From assembly GCA_022865555.1 (NCBI GenBank), contig JALHTD010000272.1:1-15072 (forward strand): 15,072 nt of DNA, read 5' to 3'. Position 1 is the first letter of the stretch. Each line of letters opens with the position of its first letter. This stretch comes from Thermoanaerobaculaceae bacterium. Lineage in GTDB: Bacteria > Acidobacteriota > Thermoanaerobaculia > Thermoanaerobaculales > Thermoanaerobaculaceae. The notes beneath the pieces were generated by a model. The model did not search any database and was not told where the DNA came from. It saw nothing but the letters and a program-made list of their open reading frames with translations. Of this stretch, positions 1 through 5,404 are shown piece by piece. The position numbers were made by a program, and so were the translations under genes.

Positions 1-64
1 CAGCCAGGGCCGCAGCGGCAACGTGGGCGAGCACGACGACGGTGGCGAGCAGGTGGCTTGTCAC
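1..64 (-). CDS. 5' end of a probable exported/membrane respiratory subunit (partial)
   Basis: A GTG codon (64..62) overlaps the cytochrome b stop codon in a GTGA arrangement, and the frame stays open for 21 codons to the window edge. The peptide MTSHLLATVVVLAHVAAAALA is a short polar start followed by a long hydrophobic run, as in a signal peptide or first membrane helix. A G-rich stretch (GGGGGTG) lies a few bases upstream as a possible ribosome binding site. Third genes of Rieske/cytochrome b operons often encode a c-type cytochrome, which is the natural guess, but no haem motif is inside the window. The gene is probably real because of the tight coupling; its function is unknown from what is visible. 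Confidence 0.5.
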   Translation of the reverse strand, partial: MTSHLLATVVVLAHVAAAALA

Positions 65-1143
65 TTGAACACCCCCGCGAACGAGAGCAGCGTGAAAGAG
101 ACGACGTACGCGAGGGCCAGCCAGCCGAGCACTACGAAGGCGCGGCTCCGGTGGCCCACCTGGCTCCCCCGGTCCAGCACCGGCACGAGGAACCACACGA
201 GCCCCGCGAGGCTGAACACCCCGAGTCCGACCAGCTCGCCCTCGATGCCCAGCACGTGCGCCGGCAGCAGCTTCAAGGCCTCGAACATGAACAGGAAGTA
301 CCACTCGGGCTTGATCCCGGCCGGCGCCGAGGCGAACGGGTCGGCCTTGACTCCCAGTTCCCAGGGGAAGAAGGCCGCCAGCGCAGCGAGCGCCGCAAGA
401 CCAACGAGCCATACCACCCCTTCCCGCATCACGAAGTTCGGCACGAAACGCAGCGGCTTTCTTGCCCGCGCCTCCTCCTCGAGGCCCTCGGGGATGTGCA
501 TCCCCTGCCGTTGCAGAAGTGCGAGGTGCACGCCCAGCAGCGCCGTCGTGATCATCGGCAGCACCGCCACGTGGAAGCCGAAGAAGCGGGTGAGGGTGGC
601 ACCATTCACCTCCTCGCCGCCGCGCAGGAACTTCAGAAGCCACTCCCCTGCCAGCGGGACCTTGCTCACCATGTCGGTACCGACCCGCGTGGCGAAGAAC
701 GACAACTCGTTCCAGGGCAGGAGGTAGCCGGAGAAGCCGAACCCCATGGCGAGCAGCAGCAGAACGAAGCCGCTCCACCAGGTGAACTCTCGCGGCCGCG
801 CGTACGAGCCCATCATGTACACCGAGAACATGTGCGCGAAGGCGGCGAGGATCATGAGGTTCGCCGACCAGGAGTGGACCGATCGGATGAGCCAGCCGAA
901 CGGCACGCGCGTGACGATGAACTGGACGCTCTCGAAAGCCGCCTCGGCGGTCGGGCGGTAATAGAGCAGGAGCAGGATGCCGGTGGCGACCTGCACAAAG
1001 AAGAAGAACATCGTCAGCCCGCCGAAGTAGTACGCCCAGGAGTGGCGGTGCTGCGGGACCTCCTTGTGGGTTGCGAACTCCACAAGCGGTGCGAGGTCGA
1101 GACGCTCGTCGAGGGCCCGCCAGAGCCTGTCCAGGATGCGCAT
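61..1143 (-). CDS. Cytochrome b subunit of a quinol:cytochrome c oxidoreductase (bc complex)
   Basis: Membrane subunit that oxidises quinol and carries two b haems. The 360-residue protein spans both the cytochrome b6-like and subunit-IV-like parts in one chain. Haem ligand pairs are visible as His90/His104 (13 residues between) and His191/His206 (14 between, the b6-type spacing). The Qo-site PEWY motif is at residues 279-282. About eight hydrophobic segments are present, the last near 336-355. The N-terminal VPQHRHSWAYYFGG region is typical of b6-type and bacterial diheme cytochromes b. The protein contains no cysteine, so the covalent haem ci of plastid b6f is not expected. Its ATG lies 3 bases after the Rieske stop, so the two are surely co-transcribed. 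Family is certain; whether the substrate is menaquinol or ubiquinol is not directly shown. Confidence 0.96.
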   Translation of the reverse strand: MRILDRLWRALDERLDLAPLVEFATHKEVPQHRHSWAYYFGGLTMFFFFVQVATGILLLLYYRPTAEAAFESVQFIVTRVPFGWLIRSVHSWSANLMILAAFAHMFSVYMMGSYARPREFTWWSGFVLLLLAMGFGFSGYLLPWNELSFFATRVGTDMVSKVPLAGEWLLKFLRGGEEVNGATLTRFFGFHVAVLPMITTALLGVHLALLQRQGMHIPEGLEEEARARKPLRFVPNFVMREGVVWLVGLAALAALAAFFPWELGVKADPFASAPAGIKPEWYFLFMFEALKLLPAHVLGIEGELVGLGVFSLAGLVWFLVPVLDRGSQVGHRSRAFVVLGWLALAYVVSFTLLSFAGVFK

Positions 1144-1146
1144 CGC

Positions 1147-1599
1147 TCAAGCCCCCCTCGTGACGTACACATCATCCCCCGCGACGTCCACCTTGTACGC
1201 CTCGAGCGGCCGCGGCGGCGGGCCCGAGATGTTCTTCCCCTGCAGGTCGTAGACGCCGTTGTGACAGGCGCACCAGATGTTCTGGAAGTCTGGCCGGTAC
1301 TGAACCGTGCAGTTGAGGTGGGTGCACGTGGCCGAGAACGCCCGCACCGCCCCGTCGGGCGTGCGCACCAGGAGTCCTGGCCGTGAGCCGAAGCGGAAGA
1401 TCTTCCCGGAGTTCGCCGGCAAATCCGTGAGCTTGCCGGCCAGAACGCGGTTGACCGGCGCCTCGCCGACCTCGGGCGGGATCACGAAGCGAAAAACGGG
1501 GTAGAGCGCGGCCGCCAAGGTGGCCCCCAGCGAGGTGCCGAGGAGCCAGGTCAGCAGACCCCTGCGCGAGACAGCGGGACCTTCGTTGGAACCGGGCAT
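1147..1599 (-). CDS. Rieske iron-sulfur subunit of the bc complex
   Basis: Carries the 2Fe-2S cluster that takes the first electron from quinol at the Qo site. With the ATG at 1599 the protein is 150 residues. SRRG at residues 11-14 followed by a hydrophobic segment (about 15-40) is a Tat-like signal anchor, as expected for Rieske proteins. Box I is C92-T-H94-L-N-C97 and box II is C110-A-C112-H113-N-G, giving two Cys and two His ligands plus the C97/C112 disulfide pair. GPPPRPL follows at 126-132. The ATG at 1599 has a run of G about 5 bases upstream and leaves a leader of about 22 nt from the predicted promoter. ATGs at 1614 and 1629 are in frame but give little or no leader. Family certain; start moderately certain. 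Confidence 0.93.
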   Translation of the reverse strand: MPGSNEGPAVSRRGLLTWLLGTSLGATLAAALYPVFRFVIPPEVGEAPVNRVLAGKLTDLPANSGKIFRFGSRPGLLVRTPDGAVRAFSATCTHLNCTVQYRPDFQNIWCACHNGVYDLQGKNISGPPPRPLEAYKVDVAGDDVYVTRGA

Positions 1600-1627
1600 T
1601 GCACCCCCCGCCATGAGCTTCCCGGGC

Positions 1628-1656
1628 ATTCTCGGGGGTTGGACTCGGCCAGTCAA
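1628..1656 (-). promoter_or_regulatory. Probable sigma70-type promoter of the Rieske/cytochrome b operon
   Basis: On the minus strand, TTGACT (1656..1651) is followed after exactly 17 bases by GAGAAT (1633..1628). The -35 matches 5 of 6 and the -10 matches 4 of 6 consensus positions. Transcription would begin near 1621, placing the Rieske ATG at 1599 about 22 nt downstream. This is pattern matching only. Confidence 0.5.
1642..1654. promoter_or_regulatory. Dyad GACT-N5-AGTC in the divergent intergenic region, possible operator
   Basis: GACT (1642-1645) and AGTC (1651-1654) form a perfect small inverted repeat, with looser outer TTG (1639-1641) and CAA (1654-1656) ends. It overlaps the predicted Rieske -35 element and lies between two divergent genes, one encoding a Crp/Fnr-family regulator. 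The spacing does not match the classic TTGAT-N4-ATCAA Fnr box. Its role as an operator is inference. Confidence 0.3.
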
Positions 1657-1683
1657 GCTTGGCGATCTGGCACATTGGCGGGC

Positions 1684-2403
1684 GTGAAGCCCGAGGAGTT
1701 GACCGGCGCGCTGCGGCGCATCCCGCTGCTCGCCACGTTGCCCGCCCCGCTGCTGGAGGAGATCGCACGCCTGTGCGGGGTGCGCCGAGTGCGCAAGGGT
1801 GAGCTTCTCTTCTCCGACGGAGACGCGGCCGGCTACCTGCCGCTGCTGCTGAGCGGGCAGGTGAAGCTGCTTCGAACCGCCCCGGAGGGCCGCGAGCAGG
1901 TGCTGCACCTGGTACGCGCCCCGGCCTCGTTTGCCGAGGCAGCCGTGTTCGGACCGGGAGTCTTTCCCGCCGCCACCGTTGTGGTGGAGGCGGGTCAGCT
2001 TGCCACCGTGCCGCGGCCGGCGCTGCTCGACCTGCTGCGGCGCCGCCCCGAGGTGGCGCTCGCGCTGCTCGCCTCGATGTCATTCTGGCTGCGGCGCCTG
2101 GTGGACCTGGTGGACGGGCTGGCGCTGCACACGGTCGAGGAGCGCGTTGCGGCCTACCTGTGGTCGGCGTTTGCCCGCTCCGGTGTGACTCTGGTGCCGG
2201 GGGCACAGATCCGTCTGGAGGAGCCCAAGCGCCTGATCGCCGCGCTCTGCGGCACCGCTCCGGAGGTGCTCTCCCGCACCTTCCGCCGCCTCGCCGCAGA
2301 AGGCGTCGTCCAGATTGGCGGGCCGGTGGCCACGATCGTGGATCCCGCCGCCCTCGCGGCCCTCGCCCGCGTCGGTCACGAGACCTCGGAGCCGACGCCG
2401 TAG
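1684..2403 (+). CDS. Crp/Fnr-family transcriptional regulator
   Basis: A 239-residue protein with an N-terminal cyclic-nucleotide-binding-type beta barrel (about residues 15-130, including LLLSGQVKLLR and the ASFAEAAVFG segment) and a long dimerisation helix near 130-155. A C-terminal winged helix-turn-helix follows at about 178-210 (KRLIAALCGTAPEVLSRTFRRL), whose APEVLSRTFRRL part is the recognition helix. There are only two cysteines (31 and 189) and no N-terminal cysteine cluster, so it is not an oxygen-sensing 4Fe-4S Fnr. DNR-like or other effector-sensing types fit better; the effector is unknown. The start was set at the GTG at 1684, which gives the usual N-terminus (KPEELTGALRRIPLLATLP). 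An in-frame TTG at 1639 would add 15 atypical residues. It is divergent from the Rieske/cytochrome b operon, so control of that operon is plausible. Confidence 0.9.
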   Translation: MKPEELTGALRRIPLLATLPAPLLEEIARLCGVRRVRKGELLFSDGDAAGYLPLLLSGQVKLLRTAPEGREQVLHLVRAPASFAEAAVFGPGVFPAATVVVEAGQLATVPRPALLDLLRRRPEVALALLASMSFWLRRLVDLVDGLALHTVEERVAAYLWSAFARSGVTLVPGAQIRLEEPKRLIAALCGTAPEVLSRTFRRLAAEGVVQIGGPVATIVDPAALAALARVGHETSEPTP

Positions 2404-2478
2404 CTGGGCCTTGGCCGCAACGGGAATTCCGACGCGCGTGTATCCTTGGCCGGTGCACTTTTCGGGGGTGACGGCGTG

Positions 2479-3270
2479 GTGAAGATCCTCTTCGTCGGCG
2501 ATGTGGTGGGCAAGGTCGGGCGGCGCCTGGTCGTGGAGCGGCTGCGCCGCGTGCAGGCCGAGCTGCAGGCGGACTTCACCGTCGTCAACGTCGAGAACGC
2601 CGCCGGCGGCTTCGGTCTGACCGGGACGGTGTGGGAGGAGCTCGCACGGCTTCCCGTGGACGTCTTCACCTCCGGCAACCACATCTGGGACAAGAAGGAA
2701 ACCGCGGCGCTGCTTGACGCGGAGCCCCGCCTGCTGCGCCCCGCGAACTACCCGGCGGGCAACCCCGGGCGGGGGTGGTGCACGGCGACCTCGAAGGCCG
2801 GGGTCCCGATCGCGGTGGTCAACCTCCAGGGGCTGACGTTCATGATCGCGATGGAGAGCCCGTTCCGGGCTGCGGACCGCATCCTCGAGGAGCTCGCGGC
2901 GCAGGTGAAGGTCGTCATCGTGGACTTCCACGCGGAGGCGACCTCTGAGAAGCAGGCCATCGCCTGGTACCTGGACGGGCGCGTGAGCGCGGTCCTCGGG
3001 ACCCACACCCACGTGCCGACGGCGGACGAGCGCATCCTGCCGCAGGGAACCGCGGCCGTCACCGACGTGGGCATGACCGGGCCCTACGAGGGGATCATCG
3101 GCTTCAAGCCCCAGTCGGTGCTGGAGCGCTTCCTCCTCGCGACGCCGCGGGCCCTCGAGCCCGCCACCCGGGGCGGCGCTCTCTGCGGAGCCCTTGTCGA
3201 GGTGGACGAGGCCACGGGACGGGCGCTGTCCATCCGCAGGCTGCGGGTCGAGGAGGGCGAGCGGTCGTGA
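2479..3270 (+). CDS. ymdB: TIGR00282/YmdB-family metallophosphoesterase
   Basis: Cytoplasmic dinuclear-metal phosphodiesterase; Bacillus YmdB hydrolyses 2',3'-cyclic nucleotides and influences RNase Y and biofilm switching. With the start at 2479 the product is 263 residues, close to the usual family length. Metal and active-site motifs are intact: GDVVG with Asp8, VENAAGGFGLT with Glu39/Asn40, SGNHIWD with Asn67/His68, FHAEATSEK with His151, and GTHTHVPTAD with His176/His178. RPANYPAGNPGRGW is also characteristic. GTG codons at 2476 and 2479 both follow a GGGGGTGA ribosome binding site; 2479 gives the typical MKILFVGD start. The stop overlaps the next gene's GTG by 4 bases, so translation is coupled to the glycosyltransferase. 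Its physiological substrate here is unknown. Confidence 0.93.
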   Translation: MKILFVGDVVGKVGRRLVVERLRRVQAELQADFTVVNVENAAGGFGLTGTVWEELARLPVDVFTSGNHIWDKKETAALLDAEPRLLRPANYPAGNPGRGWCTATSKAGVPIAVVNLQGLTFMIAMESPFRAADRILEELAAQVKVVIVDFHAEATSEKQAIAWYLDGRVSAVLGTHTHVPTADERILPQGTAAVTDVGMTGPYEGIIGFKPQSVLERFLLATPRALEPATRGGALCGALVEVDEATGRALSIRRLRVEEGERS

Positions 3271-4031
3271 GCGCTCCCCTTGCCGTGCTCGTCACCGTTC
3301 GCGACGAGGAGGAGCAACTCCCGGCGGCGCTGGCGAGCGTGGCGGGTTGGGCCGGGGAGGTGATTGTCGTCGTGGATCCCCGCTCGACCGACCGCACCCG
3401 CGAGGTGGCCCGTGAGGCCGGAGCGCGGGTTCTCGAGCACGCCTTCGAGTCGAGCGCGGCCCAGTGCAACTGGGGGCTCGACCGCTGCGAGAGCCGCTGG
3501 GTGCTGGTCCTGGACGCCGACGAGCGAGTCACCGTGCGGCTGAAGGACGAGATCGGGCGGGCCTTGGCGGCGCCATCGTGTACGGCCTACGCGGTGAGGC
3601 GGATCAACTTCGCCTTCGGTCGGCGGGTGCGCTTCGGGGACTGGGGTGGGGACGTAATCGTGCGCCTCCTTGACCGCACGCAGGCGCGTTTCGTCAAGCG
3701 GGCGGTCCATGGAGCGGTGAGCGCGCCCTCGGTGGGGAGGCTTTCCGGCACGCTCGAGCACCACACGCTGCGCTCGCTCTCCCAGTACCTTCCCAAGCTC
3801 GACGAGTACGCGCTGCGCGGTGCCGCCGACCTGATTGCCGAGGGTCGGCAGGCCGGACCCCTCAAGGTGCTCGCCCACGCAGAGTGGCGGTTCGTGCGCT
3901 CGTTCGTGCTGAGGCTGGGGTTCCTGGACGGAGGCACCGGGTTCATGGTGGCCGTGCTTATCGCCTATGGGACGTTCCTCAAGTGGGCGGCGGTATGGGA
4001 GGCCACGACGCGACGCCGCCGGCATGCGTAA
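3267..4031 (+). CDS. Family 2 glycosyltransferase, WaaE/LgtF-like (lipopolysaccharide core type)
   Basis: A 254-residue cytosolic GT-A enzyme. The N-terminus has the GT2 nucleotide-sugar fold signature (VLVTVRDEEEQLPAALASV, then VVVDPRSTDRT), and the metal-binding DADE motif is at residues 83-86. The C-terminal part (FLDGGTGFMVAVLIAYGTFLKWAAVWE) is typical of the subfamily that includes the lipopolysaccharide core beta-1,4-glucosyltransferases WaaE and LgtF. The GTG start sits in a GTGA overlap with the upstream phosphodiesterase gene. Its last 8 bases overlap the ATG of the next gene, a GT9 heptosyltransferase-like enzyme, which supports a role in outer-membrane glycolipid assembly. The fold is certain; the exact sugar and acceptor are not. 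Confidence 0.9.
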   Translation: MSAPLAVLVTVRDEEEQLPAALASVAGWAGEVIVVVDPRSTDRTREVAREAGARVLEHAFESSAAQCNWGLDRCESRWVLVLDADERVTVRLKDEIGRALAAPSCTAYAVRRINFAFGRRVRFGDWGGDVIVRLLDRTQARFVKRAVHGAVSAPSVGRLSGTLEHHTLRSLSQYLPKLDEYALRGAADLIAEGRQAGPLKVLAHAEWRFVRSFVLRLGFLDGGTGFMVAVLIAYGTFLKWAAVWEATTRRRRHA

Positions 4032-5079
4032 ACCGGGTGTGGTTGCTCTCCCCGCGCGGGTGCTCGTGGACCTGCCGAACTGGCTCGGGGACCTCGTGCA
4101 CGCGCTCCCGGCCCTCGCGAGGCTTCACCAGGGCAACCGCGGGGGCGAGACCTGGGCACTACTCCCGGCAGCCCACGCGCCGCTCGCGCGCCTGCTCGGC
4201 GGGCACGTGATCGAGAGGCCACGTGGTGCGGGGTTTCGGTTCGGCCGGACGCTCCGTGGCCGCTTCGACGCTGTGCTCACGGCGCGCCACTCGACGCGCG
4301 CCAAGCTGCTTGTGACCGGGACCGGCGCGCCGCTGCGCCTGGCGAGCCGGGGCAGGGGCGCGGCGACCCTGGGCCTCGCGACCTTCCCGGTAACCCGCTC
4401 GCGGCACCAGCGCCACGACCTCGATGCGGCCCTCCATGCCCTCGGCGTCGCCGCGGTGGGCGATGAACCGTTCCTGCTGCCGCTGCCGTCCAGCCTCGCC
4501 GCACTTGGGCACAGGCAGCGCTGGCTGCTGGCCGACGGGTGCCCCGCGGTGGCCATCCTGCCCGCCACTCGGGGCGCCAACGGGAAGCGCTATCCCATGG
4601 GTGGGTTCGCATGGGTGGCCGCGGCGCTTGCGGCCGCGGGGGTGACGCCGGTGGTGATCGTCGGGCCCGGGGAGGAGGCGATGGCCGCCAGCCTGGCACG
4701 CTCGGCGGGCGCGCGCGTGGCGCCCACAGCCTGGCCGCTGGCGGAGACGGCCGCCCTGCTCGCCGCCTGCGACGCCGCAGTGGGCAACGACTCGGGGCTC
4801 ACGCACCTGGCCGCGGTCGTGGGCTGCCCGACGGTTGCGCTGTTCGGGCCCACCGAACCGGCACGGACAGCGCCCGTCGGCCCCGCGGTGATCGTGCGCG
4901 CCCCTTCGGCGGATGGTGCGGGCGGACCCCGATCGCTCCACAACCTCCACCCCGAGGACGTCCTGAGTGCGCTGGAGGTGTTGCTGCCGCAAGGGTGCGA
5001 GCGGACCGCGTCGGAAGCGGGTCACCAGGCGCAGGGAGCGGGCGCCGGCACCCACGCTCCCACTCGGATTCCCTGGTAG
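4024..5079 (+). CDS. Family 9 glycosyltransferase, ADP-heptose:LPS heptosyltransferase-like
   Basis: A 351-residue GT-B enzyme of the heptosyltransferase family, expected to act at the inner face of the cytoplasmic membrane on the lipopolysaccharide core. Supporting motifs are the N-terminal LVDLPNWLGDLVHALPALARLH and, in the C-terminal domain, VAILPATRGANGKRYPMGGFAWVA. The diagnostic nucleotide-sugar segment is GNDSGLTHLAAVVGCPTVALFGPTEP from residue 254. The ATG at 4024 overlaps the GT2 gene by 8 bases; a longer in-frame start at 3967 adds only residues read from the GT2 gene in another frame. Heptosyltransferases usually end shortly after the last helix (HPEDVLSALEVLL). Here about 26 further residues rich in Gly, Ala and Thr follow. 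Sugar specificity cannot be assigned. Confidence 0.9.
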   Translation: MRKPGVVALPARVLVDLPNWLGDLVHALPALARLHQGNRGGETWALLPAAHAPLARLLGGHVIERPRGAGFRFGRTLRGRFDAVLTARHSTRAKLLVTGTGAPLRLASRGRGAATLGLATFPVTRSRHQRHDLDAALHALGVAAVGDEPFLLPLPSSLAALGHRQRWLLADGCPAVAILPATRGANGKRYPMGGFAWVAAALAAAGVTPVVIVGPGEEAMAASLARSAGARVAPTAWPLAETAALLAACDAAVGNDSGLTHLAAVVGCPTVALFGPTEPARTAPVGPAVIVRAPSADGAGGPRSLHNLHPEDVLSALEVLLPQGCERTASEAGHQAQGAGAGTHAPTRIPW

Positions 5080-5178
5080 AACGCTTCCGGCGCGCCGCCC
5101 GTGCGGCCGTCATCCCGTGGCGCGCGGACGGGCGAGTTTCCCTGGCCGAAGGGCCGGTGGTGTCTCGGGCACAAGGGG

Positions 5179-5207
5179 TTGCATGCAGCCGGGAGCGACG
5201 CTATGAT
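5179..5207 (+). promoter_or_regulatory. Strong sigma70-type promoter for the tRNA-tig operon
   Basis: TTGCAT (5179-5184) and TATGAT (5202-5207) are separated by exactly 17 bases. Each hexamer is close to consensus, and the AT-rich -10 stands out in GC-rich surroundings. Transcription would start near 5213-5215, just before the tRNA-Lys 5' end at 5220. The rest of 5080-5219 contains no gene or terminator that I can support. Confidence 0.75.
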
Positions 5208-5219
5208 GACGTGCGTGGT

Positions 5220-5295
5220 GGGCCGCTAGCTCAACTGGTAGAGCAAGGGACTCTTAATCCCTAGGTTGTAGGTTCGACTCCTACGCGGCTCACCA
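5220..5295 (+). tRNA. tRNA-Lys (anticodon CTT)
   Basis: A complete 76-nt cloverleaf. The acceptor is GGGCCGC pairing with GCGGCTC (one G-U). The D stem is GCTC/GAGC. The anticodon stem is AGGGA/TCCCT around loop CTCTTAA, with anticodon CTT at 5253-5255. The T stem is GTAGG/CCTAC with loop TTCGACT, the discriminator base is A, and CCA is encoded. It decodes AAG. It starts a few bases after a strong promoter and is followed after 11 bases by tRNA-Leu. Confidence 0.97.
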
Positions 5296-5306
5296 AGTCC
5301 CGTCCT

Positions 5307-5392
5307 GCGAAAGTGGCGGAACCGGTAGACGCGCGAGATTTAGGATCTCGTGGGCGTTGCCCATGGGGGTTCGAATCCCCCCTTTCGCACCA
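5307..5392 (+). tRNA. tRNA-Leu (anticodon TAG)
   Basis: An 86-nt class II tRNA. The acceptor is GCGAAAG/CTTTCGC, and the anticodon stem is CGAGA/TCTCG around loop TTTAGGA, with anticodon TAG at 5341-5343. The long variable arm has stem GGGC/GCCC, as expected for leucine. The T arm is GGGGG/CCCCC with loop TTCGAAT, followed by discriminator A and encoded CCA. It reads CUA and, by wobble, CUG. Only 12 bases separate its 3' end from the trigger factor ATG. Confidence 0.97.
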
Positions 5393-5404
5393 TCAGGAGC
5401 AAGC

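Noticed and set aside
58..1386. A long plus-strand open frame opposite cytochrome b and Rieske
   Set aside because: The translation is rich in Arg, Glu, His and Pro with no recognisable domain, and it lies wholly opposite two certain genes. GC-rich codon bias keeps this antisense frame open.
1639..1683. TTG at 1639 as the start of the Crp/Fnr-family gene
   Set aside because: It would add 15 residues unlike the family and place the coding region over the dyad and the divergent promoter. The GTG at 1684 gives a typical N-terminus.
5357..5404. ATG at 5357 as the trigger factor start
   Set aside because: It falls inside the tRNA-Leu gene. The ATG at 5405 has a good ribosome binding site and a typical N-terminus.
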